Part shown: piece by piece, positions 18,046 to 27,554 of the stretch
How positions within the stretch are numbered: position 1 is the first letter of the stretch
Layout of the letters: each line of letters opens with the position of its first letter
NCBI GenBank assembly: GCA_040385245.1
Contig: JAZKHT010000001.1
Location: forward strand, 248,001-312,000
Origin: JAZKHT01 sp040385245
GTDB lineage: Bacteria > Pseudomonadota > Alphaproteobacteria > Rhodobacterales > Rhodobacteraceae
DNA length: 64,000 nucleotides
Direction of reading: 5' to 3'
Translations under genes and position numbers: made by a program
The notes under the pieces: model-generated
The model's database searches: none
The model's input: the letters and a program-made list of their open reading frames with translations, nothing else
Told to the model about the DNA's origin: nothing

Positions 18046-20963
18046 GGGTTCCATCCATAGGCCAGATCGACCGCAGCCAACCCCTGCGTTTCCGCTTTGA
18101 CGGGCGCGAGATGACGGGCTTTGCGGGTGACACACTTGCCTCGGCGCTGATGGCGAACGGGGTCAAGGTCGTGGGGCGCAGTTTCAAATACCACCGCCCG
18201 CGCGGCATCCTGACCGCAGGGTCGGAAGAGCCGAACGCAATGGTCGAAATCGTGGAAGGCAACCAGCAGACGCCCAACACGCGCGCCACGATACAAGAGT
18301 TGTTTGACGGACTGACCGCCCGCAGTCAGAACCGCTGGCCGTCGCTGCGGTTTGACATGATGGCGGTCAACGATCTGGCCGCCCCGTTCCTGAGCGCGGG
18401 TTTCTATTACAAGACCTTCATGTGGCCGCGTGCGTTCTGGGAACGGCTGTATGAACCCATCATCCGCCGCGCGGCGGGTCTGGGCAGCCTGTCCGGCCTG
18501 CATGACGAAGGCGCATACGAAAAGGCCTATGCCTTTTGCGATGTGTTGGTCATCGGTGCGGGACCGACCGGCCTGATGGCCGCATTGACCGCCGCACTGG
18601 CCGGGGCGGATGTCATTCTGGCGGACGAAGACAGCCAGATGGGGGGCCGTCTGCTGGCCGACACCACGCGCATCGACGGCCAACCGGGCGCGCAATGGGC
18701 GAACGGCGTTCTGGCCGAACTGCGCGCCATGCCCAACGTGCGCCTGATGACCCGCACCACCGTGACCGGGGCTTATGACGACGGCACCTTTGGCGCGCTG
18801 GAACGGGTGGGTCTGCACCTTGCCCCGCAGCCCGATCTGCCGCGCGAATGTTTCTGGCGCATCGTGGCGGGGCAGTCGATCCTGGCCGCCGGTGCGCTGG
18901 AGCGTCCGTTGGCCTTTCCCGACAACGACCGCCCCGGAATTCTGCTGGCGGGCGCTGTGCGCGCCTATCTGAACCGCTGGGGCACTGTTCCCGGCCAACG
19001 CATCACGCTGGTCGCCAACAACGATGCCGCCCGCGCCACCGCCCGTGATCTGATGGCCGCCGGGGTCACCGTTGCCGCGATTCTGGACACACGCGCCGAT
19101 GCGTCTGTGATCGAGGATTGCCCGGTCTATCTGAACGCCACCATCACGGAAACGAGGGGGCGTCACGGGCTGACGGGCATCACCGTTGCCCACGCAAAGG
19201 GGACGGCGGTGATCGAGACGGATTGCCTTGCCATGTCGGGCGGCTGGAACCCGTCTGTGCATCTGGCCTGTCATCACAATGGCCGCCCTGTCTGGCGCGA
19301 CGATATCGCGGCGTTTGTGCCGCCGCCGAACGCCGTGCCCCGCATGATCCCGGCAGGGGCGGCGAACGGTGACTTTTCCACCCATGCCTGCCTGACCGCA
19401 GGCCGCGCAGCCGCACAGCACGCGCTTGCCGCATTGGGTAAATCCGCCGACGACGTGGCCCTGCCACAGGCCGAAGACGCGCCCTATGCCATCACGCCAT
19501 TCTGGCAGGCGCCGGATGCAAAGGGGCGCCAATGGCTCGACTTTGCCAATGACGTGACGACCAAGGATGTCCGGCTGTCGGCGCAGGAAAACTTTGCCTC
19601 GGTCGAACATATGAAGCGGTACACGACCCAAGGGATGGCACCCGATCAGGGCAAAAACTCCAACGTCGGAGCGCTGGCGGTGCTTGCCGATGCCACGGGG
19701 CGCGGTATTCCGCAGACCGGCACGACCACCTACCGCCCCCCCTATACCCCCGTTTCCATCGCCGCGATGGGGGCGGGTGGCCGTGGCGCAGGCTTTGCCC
19801 CGCAGCGGTTCATGACCTCCGATCAGGCCAGTCGCGACCGGGGTGCCCCGATGATAGAGGCAGGGCTGTGGTATCGCCCCAGCTATTTCCCCAAACCCGG
19901 CGAAGCGACCTGGAAAGAGGCGTGCGACCGCGAGGTGACGATGGTCCGCACCACCCTTGGCGTGGCCGACGTGTCCACCCTCGGCAAGATCGACATTCAG
20001 GGCCGTGACGCCGCGCGTTTCCTTGACCTCGTTTACACCAACACCTTTTCCACCCTGCCGGTGGGCCGTGTCCGATATGGGTTGATGTTGCGCGAAGACG
20101 GGCATGTGCTGGATGATGGCACCACAGCGCGTCTGGGCGAAAACCACTACCTGATGACCACCACCACTGCGGCTGCGGGTCTGGTCATGCGACACCTGGA
20201 TTTCGTATATCAGGCGTTTTGCGCCACCTGGGACGTGCGGTTCGTTTCGGTCACGGAATCCTGGGCGCAGTTCGCCATTGCGGGCCCGCAATCGCGGGCA
20301 TTGCTGGCGACGCTGCTGGATGCCCCCACTGACCTGCCCTTCATGGGGGTGATGCCGATCACCCTTGGCGGCATCGCTGCACGGCTGTTCCGCATCTCGT
20401 TCAGCGGGGAAGAGGGCTACGAAATCGCCGTCCCCACCCGCTATGGCGAGGCGTTGTTTCGCGACCTTTTGGCGCGGGCAGAAACCATGGGCGGCGGCCC
20501 CTACGGGATGGAGGCGCTGAACGTCCTGCGCATCGAAAAGGGGTTCATCACCCACGCCGAGATTCATGGCCGAACCACCGCCTTTGACATCGGCATGGAA
20601 AAGATGGTTAGCGCGAAAAAGGACTGCATCGGCAAGGCCGCCGCTGCCCGCCCCGGCATGATCGGGGCAGACCGCGAACAGCTTATCGGTCTGCGCGGCT
20701 TGAACGGCGCGATCTTGACCGCAGGCGCGCATCTGTTCATTCCGGGCGACACCGTGCGGCGAGAAACCGATCAGGGCTATGTCACCTCTGTCGGCTGGTC
20801 GCCGACGCTGAACGCCTCGCTTGGCCTGGCGTTTTTGAGAAACGGGCGGGCGCGGCATGGCGAGAATATTCGCCTGGTCGATCACCTGCGCGGCGTCGAT
20901 GTGCTGTGCGAGGTGACCGATCCGGTGTTCCACGATAAGGAAGGGACCAAGCTTCGTGCCTGA
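18042..20963 (+). CDS. soxA: Sarcosine oxidase subunit alpha
   Basis: The 973-residue large subunit. An N-terminal ferredoxin-like region (FRFDGREMTGFAGDTLASAL) is followed by an NAD-binding Rossmann fold, VLVIGAGPTGLMAALTAAL near residue 170. The C-terminal third is an aminomethyltransferase (GcvT-like) domain beginning near GVADVSTLGKIDIQGRDA, which transfers the one-carbon unit to tetrahydrofolate. The start at 18042 overlaps soxD and fits homologues; the longer frame upstream lies inside soxD. The gene overlaps soxG by 8 bases. Confidence 0.95.
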   Translation: MRVPSIGQIDRSQPLRFRFDGREMTGFAGDTLASALMANGVKVVGRSFKYHRPRGILTAGSEEPNAMVEIVEGNQQTPNTRATIQELFDGLTARSQNRWPSLRFDMMAVNDLAAPFLSAGFYYKTFMWPRAFWERLYEPIIRRAAGLGSLSGLHDEGAYEKAYAFCDVLVIGAGPTGLMAALTAALAGADVILADEDSQMGGRLLADTTRIDGQPGAQWANGVLAELRAMPNVRLMTRTTVTGAYDDGTFGALERVGLHLAPQPDLPRECFWRIVAGQSILAAGALERPLAFPDNDRPGILLAGAVRAYLNRWGTVPGQRITLVANNDAARATARDLMAAGVTVAAILDTRADASVIEDCPVYLNATITETRGRHGLTGITVAHAKGTAVIETDCLAMSGGWNPSVHLACHHNGRPVWRDDIAAFVPPPNAVPRMIPAGAANGDFSTHACLTAGRAAAQHALAALGKSADDVALPQAEDAPYAITPFWQAPDAKGRQWLDFANDVTTKDVRLSAQENFASVEHMKRYTTQGMAPDQGKNSNVGALAVLADATGRGIPQTGTTTYRPPYTPVSIAAMGAGGRGAGFAPQRFMTSDQASRDRGAPMIEAGLWYRPSYFPKPGEATWKEACDREVTMVRTTLGVADVSTLGKIDIQGRDAARFLDLVYTNTFSTLPVGRVRYGLMLREDGHVLDDGTTARLGENHYLMTTTTAAAGLVMRHLDFVYQAFCATWDVRFVSVTESWAQFAIAGPQSRALLATLLDAPTDLPFMGVMPITLGGIAARLFRISFSGEEGYEIAVPTRYGEALFRDLLARAETMGGGPYGMEALNVLRIEKGFITHAEIHGRTTAFDIGMEKMVSAKKDCIGKAAAARPGMIGADREQLIGLRGLNGAILTAGAHLFIPGDTVRRETDQGYVTSVGWSPTLNASLGLAFLRNGRARHGENIRLVDHLRGVDVLCEVTDPVFHDKEGTKLRA

Positions 20964-21501
20964 ACTCATCGCGAAATCCGCCCTGGCCGGGCAGCCCCCC
21001 CTTACGCTTGCAGGTCTGACGCTGGCCGAGGTGCACCCCGGCCCGATCACATCGGTCGCACCGTTTCCAGGGCAGGCCGATGCCGTGGCGCACATGCTGA
21101 AACCGCTGGGTCTGAGCTTTCCCGCGCCCAACCGTGTCGTGTCCAAGGACGATGCGCGGTTGGTTTGGGCGGGGCGCGATCTGGCCTTTCTGATCGGCGC
21201 ACCCGCCCCCGACGGTTTGGCCGCCCATGCGGCCCTGACCGATCAGACGGACGGATGGGCCACCCTGTCCTTGGCGGGCACGAACGTCATCGCGGCGCTG
21301 TCCCGGCTGGTCCCCATCGACCTGCGGACGGTGGAACCGGGCGGCACCGCCCGCACCGCGCTGAACCACATGCAAGTGATCCTGATCCACAGCGGACCCG
21401 ACAGCTTTGACATCATGGTGTTCCGGTCGATGGCGCGCACCGCATGGCATGAACTGCACGCGGTTTTGACGGCCTTGAACGCCCGCGCCGCCCTGACCTG
21501 A
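20956..21501 (+). CDS. soxG: Sarcosine oxidase subunit gamma
   Basis: A 181-residue SoxG-family subunit that packs against the folate-binding end of the complex. The recognisable parts are TLAEVHPGPITSVAPFPGQ, VWAGRDLAFLIG and GGTARTALNHMQVIL. It probably begins with GTG at 20956, inside the end of soxA, which fits strong translational coupling. It is the last gene of the sox operon; the 110 bases to dnaG must contain any separate dnaG promoter. Confidence 0.92.
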   Translation: MPELIAKSALAGQPPLTLAGLTLAEVHPGPITSVAPFPGQADAVAHMLKPLGLSFPAPNRVVSKDDARLVWAGRDLAFLIGAPAPDGLAAHAALTDQTDGWATLSLAGTNVIAALSRLVPIDLRTVEPGGTARTALNHMQVILIHSGPDSFDIMVFRSMARTAWHELHAVLTALNARAALT

Positions 21502-21611
21502 ACGCCCTGATTTCACCTGGCACAAATATCCTGGCGGGTCCGGTGGTGAAACCCCCGGGCGGTCGGCCCCAAGACTGGACTCTTGCCCCCCTGCACCTGA
21601 TATAAAGCCAC

Positions 21612-23564
21612 ATGTCCCTTCCGCATGGCTTTCTTGACGAATTGCGCACCCGCGTCTCGCTGTCCTCGGTCGTTGGCCGCAAGGTCACTTGGGACATGCG
21701 CAAGTCGAACCTTGGCAAGGGCGACATGTGGGCGCCGTGCCCGTTCCATCAGGAAAAATCCGCCAGCTTTCACGTCGATGACCGCAAGGGCTATTACTAT
21801 TGCTTTGGCTGCCATGCCAAAGGCGATGCCGTCACCTTTGTGAAAGAATCCGAAAACGTCGGCTTCATGGAGGCGGTGGAGATTCTGGCGCGCGAGGCGG
21901 GGCTTCAGATGCCCGCGCGCGATCCGAAAGCAGTGGAAAAGGCGGACCGCCGCACCCTGCTGGTGCAGGTCATGGAAGAGGCGGTCAAATACTACCGTCT
22001 GCAACTGAAAACCGGGGCAGGGCAGGCGGCGCGCGATTATCTTGCCCGCCGCCGACTGACCCCGCAGGCTCAGGACCGTTGGGATATCGGCTTTGCCCCC
22101 GATGCGCGGCAGGGTCTGTTCCATGCCCTGACGCAAAAGGGCATCGCGTCCGATCTGATCGTCGATGCGGGGCTGTGCGCCAGACCCGACGACGGCGGCG
22201 CACCCTATGACCGTTTTCGCGGCCGCGTCATCTTCCCCATCCGCGATGGGCGTGGGCGCGCCATCAGTCTGGGTGGCCGCGCGATGGACCCGAACGCGCG
22301 CGCAAAATACCTGAACGGCCCGGAAACCGATCTGTTCGACAAGGGTCGCAACCTTTACAACCATGCCCCCGCGCGCGAGGCGGCGGGCAAGGGTAAACCC
22401 CTGATCGTGGCCGAAGGCTACATGGACGTGATCGCCCTGTCCGAGGCCGGATTTACCGCCACCGTCGCCCCCCTTGGCACCGCCGTGACCGAGGATCAGC
22501 TGCATCTTTTGTGGCGCATCCATAACGAGCCGATCATCGCACTGGATGGCGACACCGCCGGTATCCGCGCGGCGCTTCGGGTGATCGACCTTGCCCTTCC
22601 GCTGCTTGAGGCGGGAAAAGGCCTACGCTTTGCCATCCTGCCCACCGGGCTGGACCCTGACGATCTGATCAAGGCGCAAGGGGCCGCCGCCATGCAGCGT
22701 GTGCTGGATGACGCGCAACCGATGGTCAACCTGCTGTGGAAGCGCGAAACCGAAGGGCGCAATTTCGACAGCCCTGAACGCAAGGCGGCGCTGGAAAAGA
22801 CCCTGCGCGCCGCCTTGAAACGCATCGTCGATCCGTCGATCCGGGGTCACTACGGTGAACAGATCAAACGGCTGTTGCTGGATCTGTTCGGCCAGACCCG
22901 CCCGCCGTTCAAACCCTTTCCGCGTGGCATCGCGCGCAAGGGGCAGCCGTTCCAGCCCGTGGCCCCGCTGTCCACCACCCGCACGTCCTTGTTGGCCCAA
23001 GGTGTTCCGGTCGAGGAAACGCTGCAAGAGGCGGTGATCCTTGCCACGCTGATCACCCATCCATCGCTGGTCCCATCCTTCGAATCCGCGTTGGAGCGTT
23101 TGGACATGGCAGGAGAGAACCACAACCTGATGCGCAACCTGATCCTGAACCACGCCGATGCGGACAATCTTCGCCAACAGATTGAAAAGGCTGCGCCCGC
23201 TGCGCTTGACGCGCTGTTTGCGCAACCCCATGTCACCAGCGCGCCACCCGTTCGCAATGTGGACGAGACCGAGTTCGCAATGCTGTGTCTGGCCGAGGCC
23301 TTGGCCAAGCTTGACGCCCGTCGCGGTGCCCGGCGCGAGATCGAGGAAGCGGTCGAGGATCTGTCCGGCGTGGCCGACGAAGGCTTGACCTGGCGGCTCA
23401 GTCAGGCGAACGAAGCACGCTTCCGGGCCGGTGCAGGGCCGCAGGCCAAATCGGGCGAATCGGTGATCGCCCCGAACGGCGTGGCGATGGATAAAGACGA
23501 ACTGGACCGCTCCAGAAAGCTCTGGGAAAGCATTCAGTTTGAAAAAGGACCGCGAGGAAGCTAG
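21612..23564 (+). CDS. dnaG: DNA primase
   Basis: A 650-residue primase that lays RNA primers at the replication fork. The N-terminal zinc domain shows CPFHQEKSASFHVDD and CFGCHAKGDAVTFV. The catalytic core has the Toprim motif IVAEGYMDVIALSEAGF near residue 265 and the later ALDGDTAGIRAALR. The C-terminal region (about 440-650) would bind the DnaB helicase. It lies upstream of rpoD in the order of the macromolecular-synthesis operon (rpsU, usually the first member, is not adjacent here). Confidence 0.97.
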   Translation: MSLPHGFLDELRTRVSLSSVVGRKVTWDMRKSNLGKGDMWAPCPFHQEKSASFHVDDRKGYYYCFGCHAKGDAVTFVKESENVGFMEAVEILAREAGLQMPARDPKAVEKADRRTLLVQVMEEAVKYYRLQLKTGAGQAARDYLARRRLTPQAQDRWDIGFAPDARQGLFHALTQKGIASDLIVDAGLCARPDDGGAPYDRFRGRVIFPIRDGRGRAISLGGRAMDPNARAKYLNGPETDLFDKGRNLYNHAPAREAAGKGKPLIVAEGYMDVIALSEAGFTATVAPLGTAVTEDQLHLLWRIHNEPIIALDGDTAGIRAALRVIDLALPLLEAGKGLRFAILPTGLDPDDLIKAQGAAAMQRVLDDAQPMVNLLWKRETEGRNFDSPERKAALEKTLRAALKRIVDPSIRGHYGEQIKRLLLDLFGQTRPPFKPFPRGIARKGQPFQPVAPLSTTRTSLLAQGVPVEETLQEAVILATLITHPSLVPSFESALERLDMAGENHNLMRNLILNHADADNLRQQIEKAAPAALDALFAQPHVTSAPPVRNVDETEFAMLCLAEALAKLDARRGARREIEEAVEDLSGVADEGLTWRLSQANEARFRAGAGPQAKSGESVIAPNGVAMDKDELDRSRKLWESIQFEKGPRGS

Positions 23565-23667
23565 GCAGAGCACGAAAAACCGACCGTTACGCCTTTCCCC
23601 CCGCGTGATTCGCGGTATTGATTCGATTTAGGCCCCAGCGATTCGCCCCCGCCCCCGAGGAGCACCC

Positions 23668-25656
23668 ATGGCACTCAAAGAAAACGACGACGGCAAACCC
23701 GAAGAGCAGGACACAGACGTCTCGCTTGATATGAGTCAGGCCGCCGTCAAGAAGATGATCGCCGACGCGCGCGAGCGGGGCTACATCACCTATGACCAAT
23801 TGAATACGGTTCTGCCGCCCGAACAGGTGTCGTCGGAACAGATCGAAGACGTGATGTCGATGCTGTCCGAAATGGGCATCAACGTGATCGAAGACGACGA
23901 GGCCGAAGAGGCCGAGCCCGGCGGTGAGTTGGTTGAGACGTCATCCACCTCTCGTGAAGTGGCGGTTGTGGGTGCCACGACCGAAACGCTGGACCGCACC
24001 GACGACCCGGTGCGGATGTACCTGCGCGAGATGGGCAGCGTCGAGCTGCTGTCGCGCGAAGGCGAAATCGCCATCGCCAAGCGGATCGAGGCCGGCCGCA
24101 ACACCATGATCGCGGGCCTGTGCGAAAGCCCGCTGACCTTTCAGGCCATCACGATCTGGCGCGACGAACTGCTGAACGAAGACATCCTGCTGCGCGATGT
24201 CATCGACCTTGAGGCGACGTTTGGCCGGTCGCTTGATGGCGAAGAAGAGCTTGAAGGGCCGGGGATCGAGGACGTCGATGTGTCCGCCGCCCCCCGCCGC
24301 GCCACCTCGGCCGAGCCGGAGCTTGATGCCGACGGCAACCCGCTGATGCGCGCCGAAGAAGAAGACGACGAAGACGACGGCACCAACATGTCGCTGGCCG
24401 CCATGGAAGCCGCGCTAAAGCCGAAGGTGCTGGAAACGCTTGACCTGATCGCGCGCGATTACGTCAAACTGGCTGAAATGCAGGATCTGCGGATGACCGC
24501 GACCCTGAATGAAAAGTCGCGCTTTTCCGCCAATGACGAAGCGGCCTATCAGAAACTGCGGTCCGAAATCGTCGTGCTGGTGAATGAACTGCACCTGCAC
24601 AACAACCGGATCGAAGCGCTGATCGACCAGCTTTACGGCATCAACCGCAAGATCATGGCGATCAATTCGAACATGGTAAAGCTGGCGGATGCCGCCCGCA
24701 TCAACCGCCGCGAATTCATCGACGAATACCAGGGCTATGAATTGGACCCGACATGGGCCGACCGCATGGCCGCGAAAGCGGGCCGTGGCTGGCAGACCCT
24801 GATGGAGAAATCGCGCGACAAGGTCGAAGAACTGCGCGCTGAAATGGCGACCGTCGGTCAATATGTCGGCGTCGACATTTCCGAATTCCGCCGCATCGTC
24901 AATCAGGTCCAAAAGGGCGAGAAAGAGGCGCGGCAAGCCAAAAAGGAAATGGTCGAGGCGAACCTGCGTCTGGTCATCTCTATCGCCAAGAAATACACCA
25001 ACCGCGGTCTGCAATTCCTTGATCTTATTCAGGAAGGCAACATCGGCCTGATGAAGGCCGTCGACAAGTTCGAATATCGGCGCGGCTATAAATTCAGCAC
25101 CTATGCGACGTGGTGGATCCGTCAGGCGATCACGCGCAGCATTGCCGATCAGGCCCGCACCATCCGTATTCCGGTGCATATGATCGAAACGATCAACAAG
25201 CTGGTCCGCACGGGCCGGCAGATGCTGCACGAAATCGGGCGCGAGCCCACGCCCGAGGAATTGGCGGAAAAGCTGCAAATGCCACTGGAAAAGGTTCGCA
25301 AGGTGATGAAAATCGCCAAGGAACCGATTTCATTGGAAACGCCCATCGGGGACGAGGAAGACAGCCAGCTTGGCGACTTCATCGAAGACAAGAACGCTAT
25401 TCTGCCGCTGGACAGCGCCATTCAGGAAAACCTGAAGGAAACCACGACCCGCGTGCTGGCCAGCCTGACCCCGCGCGAAGAACGGGTTCTGCGGATGCGC
25501 TTTGGCATCGGCATGAACACCGACCACACGCTGGAAGAGGTGGGCCAACAATTCAGCGTGACGCGTGAGCGCATCCGGCAGATCGAAGCGAAGGCGCTGC
25601 GGAAGTTGAAGCATCCGTCGCGGAGCAGGAAGTTGCGGAGTTTCCTGGATCAGTGA
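23668..25656 (+). CDS. rpoD: RNA polymerase sigma factor RpoD (sigma-70)
   Basis: The 662-residue housekeeping sigma factor. Region 1.1 (residues 20-80) reads AAVKKMIADARERGYITYDQ. Region 1.2 is DPVRMYLREMGSVELLSREG. An acidic non-conserved insert follows (about 180-260, EEDDEDDGTNMS). Region 2 has YTNRGLQFLDLIQEGNIGL and KFSTYATWWIRQAITRSIA, and region 4 has the helix-turn-helix LEEVGQQFSVTRERIRQIE. The 103-base gap after dnaG may hold a separate promoter. A strong terminator follows directly. Confidence 0.98.
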   Translation: MALKENDDGKPEEQDTDVSLDMSQAAVKKMIADARERGYITYDQLNTVLPPEQVSSEQIEDVMSMLSEMGINVIEDDEAEEAEPGGELVETSSTSREVAVVGATTETLDRTDDPVRMYLREMGSVELLSREGEIAIAKRIEAGRNTMIAGLCESPLTFQAITIWRDELLNEDILLRDVIDLEATFGRSLDGEEELEGPGIEDVDVSAAPRRATSAEPELDADGNPLMRAEEEDDEDDGTNMSLAAMEAALKPKVLETLDLIARDYVKLAEMQDLRMTATLNEKSRFSANDEAAYQKLRSEIVVLVNELHLHNNRIEALIDQLYGINRKIMAINSNMVKLADAARINRREFIDEYQGYELDPTWADRMAAKAGRGWQTLMEKSRDKVEELRAEMATVGQYVGVDISEFRRIVNQVQKGEKEARQAKKEMVEANLRLVISIAKKYTNRGLQFLDLIQEGNIGLMKAVDKFEYRRGYKFSTYATWWIRQAITRSIADQARTIRIPVHMIETINKLVRTGRQMLHEIGREPTPEELAEKLQMPLEKVRKVMKIAKEPISLETPIGDEEDSQLGDFIEDKNAILPLDSAIQENLKETTTRVLASLTPREERVLRMRFGIGMNTDHTLEEVGQQFSVTRERIRQIEAKALRKLKHPSRSRKLRSFLDQ

Positions 25657-25661
25657 AATCT

Positions 25662-25690
25662 GGCGCCCTTCGGGGCGCCTTTTTATTTTT
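25662..25690 (+). terminator. Rho-independent terminator of rpoD
   Basis: A perfect 7-bp GC stem, GGCGCCC-TTCG-GGGCGCC, with a stable TTCG tetraloop is followed by a T-rich run. It begins 6 bases after the rpoD stop codon, so it should end the dnaG-rpoD transcript before the AT-rich gene that follows. Confidence 0.93.
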
Positions 25691-25698
25691 GGTGTATT

Positions 25699-26307
25699 AT
25701 GTTGAAACTTACCCTTGATTGGAACTGCATTATCGAAGTGGAGGAAAATCGACCACAAGCCGCCTGTGTTGTCGATTTGGTTGATCGCCACAGGCGTGGT
25801 GAATTGGAAGTCGGATTGCTCGCGGCATCCGCGTCCGAAAATAATAGATCGAGAAGATTTCCCGGTAGCGCAAAGTTATTTAAGTTAAGAGTCGAAAATC
25901 TTGGCTGGGATGATTTGCCAATTGTACCGATGCCTGCAATTTTTGGATTAAGTTATTTTGATTTCTCGTTCTCTGTCGGCGATGCGGATGAATTTGAAAA
26001 GTCCATTCTAGCATTGTGGACAGCAATGTTTCCTAAAATTTCAAGAGACCCGGCTATACATCTAAAGAATGGTCAAATTCTGACCGACGAAAGTATCCAA
26101 TCAGTCGAACTTTACAAATGGCGGAACGCTTGGTGCGATGTAATGTCCGCTTATTCACATATCCACGCCAAACGTGATGTCTTTGTTACGGCCAATACCC
26201 GAGATTTTCAGTCAAAGCGTGACCTGCTAAATCAGCTTGGCATGAAACATATCTGTTCGCCTGATCTAGCAAGGCAGTTGGTCGAATCTCTCCTTTTGAG
26301 CCGTTAG
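25699..26307 (+). CDS. PIN-like domain protein of unknown function
   Basis: A 202-residue protein not assigned to a named family by eye. It begins LKLTLDWNCIIEVEE and ends with DVFVTANTRDF, which resemble the first and last acidic motifs of PIN-fold ribonucleases. Between them are WRNAWCDVMSAYSHIHAKRD, with a possible third acidic residue, and a segment rich in aromatic residues. The codons are much more AT-rich than those of rpoD before it and the hydrolase gene after it, which suggests recent transfer. There is no antitoxin-like partner gene next to it, so a classical VapBC pair is unlikely; a solitary defence-type PIN protein is possible (inference). The start lies 9 bases after the rpoD terminator. 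Confidence 0.6.
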   Translation: MLKLTLDWNCIIEVEENRPQAACVVDLVDRHRRGELEVGLLAASASENNRSRRFPGSAKLFKLRVENLGWDDLPIVPMPAIFGLSYFDFSFSVGDADEFEKSILALWTAMFPKISRDPAIHLKNGQILTDESIQSVELYKWRNAWCDVMSAYSHIHAKRDVFVTANTRDFQSKRDLLNQLGMKHICSPDLARQLVESLLLSR

Positions 26308-26367
26308 TTCCAATACTAAAGGGGCGCCAACCCTGCGAACACCGCCTTGTCTACCGCGCCACCGATA

Positions 26368-26392
26368 CGGCACTGGAGGTTATCCAGTGCCG
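26368..26392. terminator. Hairpin between convergent genes
   Basis: A perfect 10-bp stem CGGCACTGGA / TCCAGTGCCG with a 5-base loop (GGTTA) lies between the ends of the PIN-like gene and the hydrolase gene. It extends by GATA/TATC with one bulge. There is no T run on either side, so termination is only probable; it may instead protect 3' ends. Confidence 0.5.
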
Positions 26393-26412
26393 CTATCATT
26401 ATTGAGGCCTCG

Positions 26413-27297
26413 CTAACCCAGTTCCGCCTTGAAGAACCCGATGGTGCGTTGCCATGCCAGTTCCGCCGCCTTTGCGTCATAGCGGGGCGTGGTGTCGTTG
26501 TGGAAACCGTGGTTCGCGCCTTCGTAGATATGCGCCTCGTACCGCACACCGGCGGCCTTTAGCGCGGCTTCGAACGCGGGCCAGCCTTCGTTCACGCGGG
26601 TGTCCAATTCGCCATAGTGGATCAGCAGCGGGGCCTTGATCCGCGCCACATCGGCGGGATCGGGCTGGCGGCCATAAAAGGGCACCGCCGCCGCAAGTTC
26701 GGGATAGGCCACGGCAGCGGCATTGGCGACGCCACCGCCATAGCAGAACCCGGTGATGCCCACGCGGCCCGTGCTGTCGGGGTCCACAAACATCGCCTCG
26801 ACCGCGGCAAAGAAGTCGTTCATCAGTTTTTCAGGATCAACGGTCGACTGCAGTTCGCGCCCCTGATCATCGTTGCCGGGATAGCCGCCGACCGATGTCA
26901 GACCATCCGGCGCAAGGGCCAGAAAGCCCGCCTTGGCCAAGCGCCGGGTCACATCCTCGATATAGGGGTTCAGGCCACGGTTTTCATGGACGACCACCAC
27001 CGCAGGCCAGGGTCCGTCGCCCGCTGGCGTCACGCGATAGGCGCGCACCTCTCCGTGGCCGTTTGGCGACGGGTACATCACATACTCTGCCGCAATCTCG
27101 GGGTCGTCCTCGGCCACCTGCTGGGCCAGCGCGTAATTCGGACTCATCATGCCCAGGATCGCCGCAGCTGTCAGGCCGCCGACCGCAAATTTGGCGGCCC
27201 CGTCCAGAAAGTCGCGCTTGGTGATCTTTCCGTGCGCGTAGAAATCGTACAGTTCCAACAGTTCGCGGTCGAAATCCTTTGCCGTCAGCCGTGTCAT
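26413..27297 (-). CDS. Dienelactone hydrolase family protein
   Basis: A 294-residue alpha/beta hydrolase of the DLH family. The nucleophile region reads GITGFCYGGGVANA (a Cys nucleophile in GFCYGG, as in dienelactone hydrolase), the acid lies in LIHYGELDTRVN, and the histidine in EGANHGFHNDT. The N-terminal 60 residues, with KITKRDFLDGAAKFAVGGL followed by a hydrophobic stretch and ALAQQ, resemble a Tat-type export leader with a weak KR motif, so the enzyme may be periplasmic (inference). The start at 27297 (MTRLTAKDFDREL) fits homologues. The substrate is unknown. Confidence 0.88.
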   Translation of the reverse strand: MTRLTAKDFDRELLELYDFYAHGKITKRDFLDGAAKFAVGGLTAAAILGMMSPNYALAQQVAEDDPEIAAEYVMYPSPNGHGEVRAYRVTPAGDGPWPAVVVVHENRGLNPYIEDVTRRLAKAGFLALAPDGLTSVGGYPGNDDQGRELQSTVDPEKLMNDFFAAVEAMFVDPDSTGRVGITGFCYGGGVANAAAVAYPELAAAVPFYGRQPDPADVARIKAPLLIHYGELDTRVNEGWPAFEAALKAAGVRYEAHIYEGANHGFHNDTTPRYDAKAAELAWQRTIGFFKAELG

Positions 27298-27414
27298 GGC
27301 ACGCCTCCCCGATATCGTTTCCCTGTTGCGACCCCCCGGCCCAAGGAAAGGGTAGACCCCCCAGCGCCCCTGTCGTCTGACATTTGCGTGAACCGGACCT
27401 GAGTCACCCGCGCC

Positions 27415-27554
27415 ACACCCTGTTGCCCTACATGCAGGGGTGTGAAATTCATACTGGCCCAATCCTGCCATGCCCCCCTATAGTCTGTGCAAACCACGGG
27501 GGCATACCCCCGGGCTTTGAGGCAGGAACGGAAATCATAAGCAAGGAGGGGGCC
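27415..27554 (+). promoter_or_regulatory. Structured leader upstream of nrdR-ribD
   Basis: The 5' region of nrdR contains several nested inverted repeats. A first hairpin pairs ACACCCTG (27415-27422) with CAGGGGTGT (27435-27443). Downstream, ATGCCCCC (27470-27477) can pair with GGGGGCAT (27498-27505), extended by CCTGCC (27464-27469) with GGCAGG (27521-27526). The same G tract can instead pair with CCCCC (27507-27511) across a CATA loop. The two folds exclude each other and lie just upstream of the AAGGAGGGGG ribosome site. This looks like a cis-regulatory RNA, but I do not recognise a known riboswitch class. Confidence 0.45.

Noticed and set aside
17943..21146. A 1,067-codon open frame on the minus strand opposite soxA
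   Set aside because: It is antisense to the complete soxD-soxA-soxG genes and its composition is the mirror of GC-rich codons; it shows no recognisable domain.
24415..25278. Minus-strand frame opposite rpoD
   Set aside because: It mirrors the most conserved sigma regions; no motif of its own.
25699..26307. VapBC toxin-antitoxin pair
   Set aside because: The PIN-like protein is longer than typical VapC toxins and there is no small antitoxin gene before or after it.
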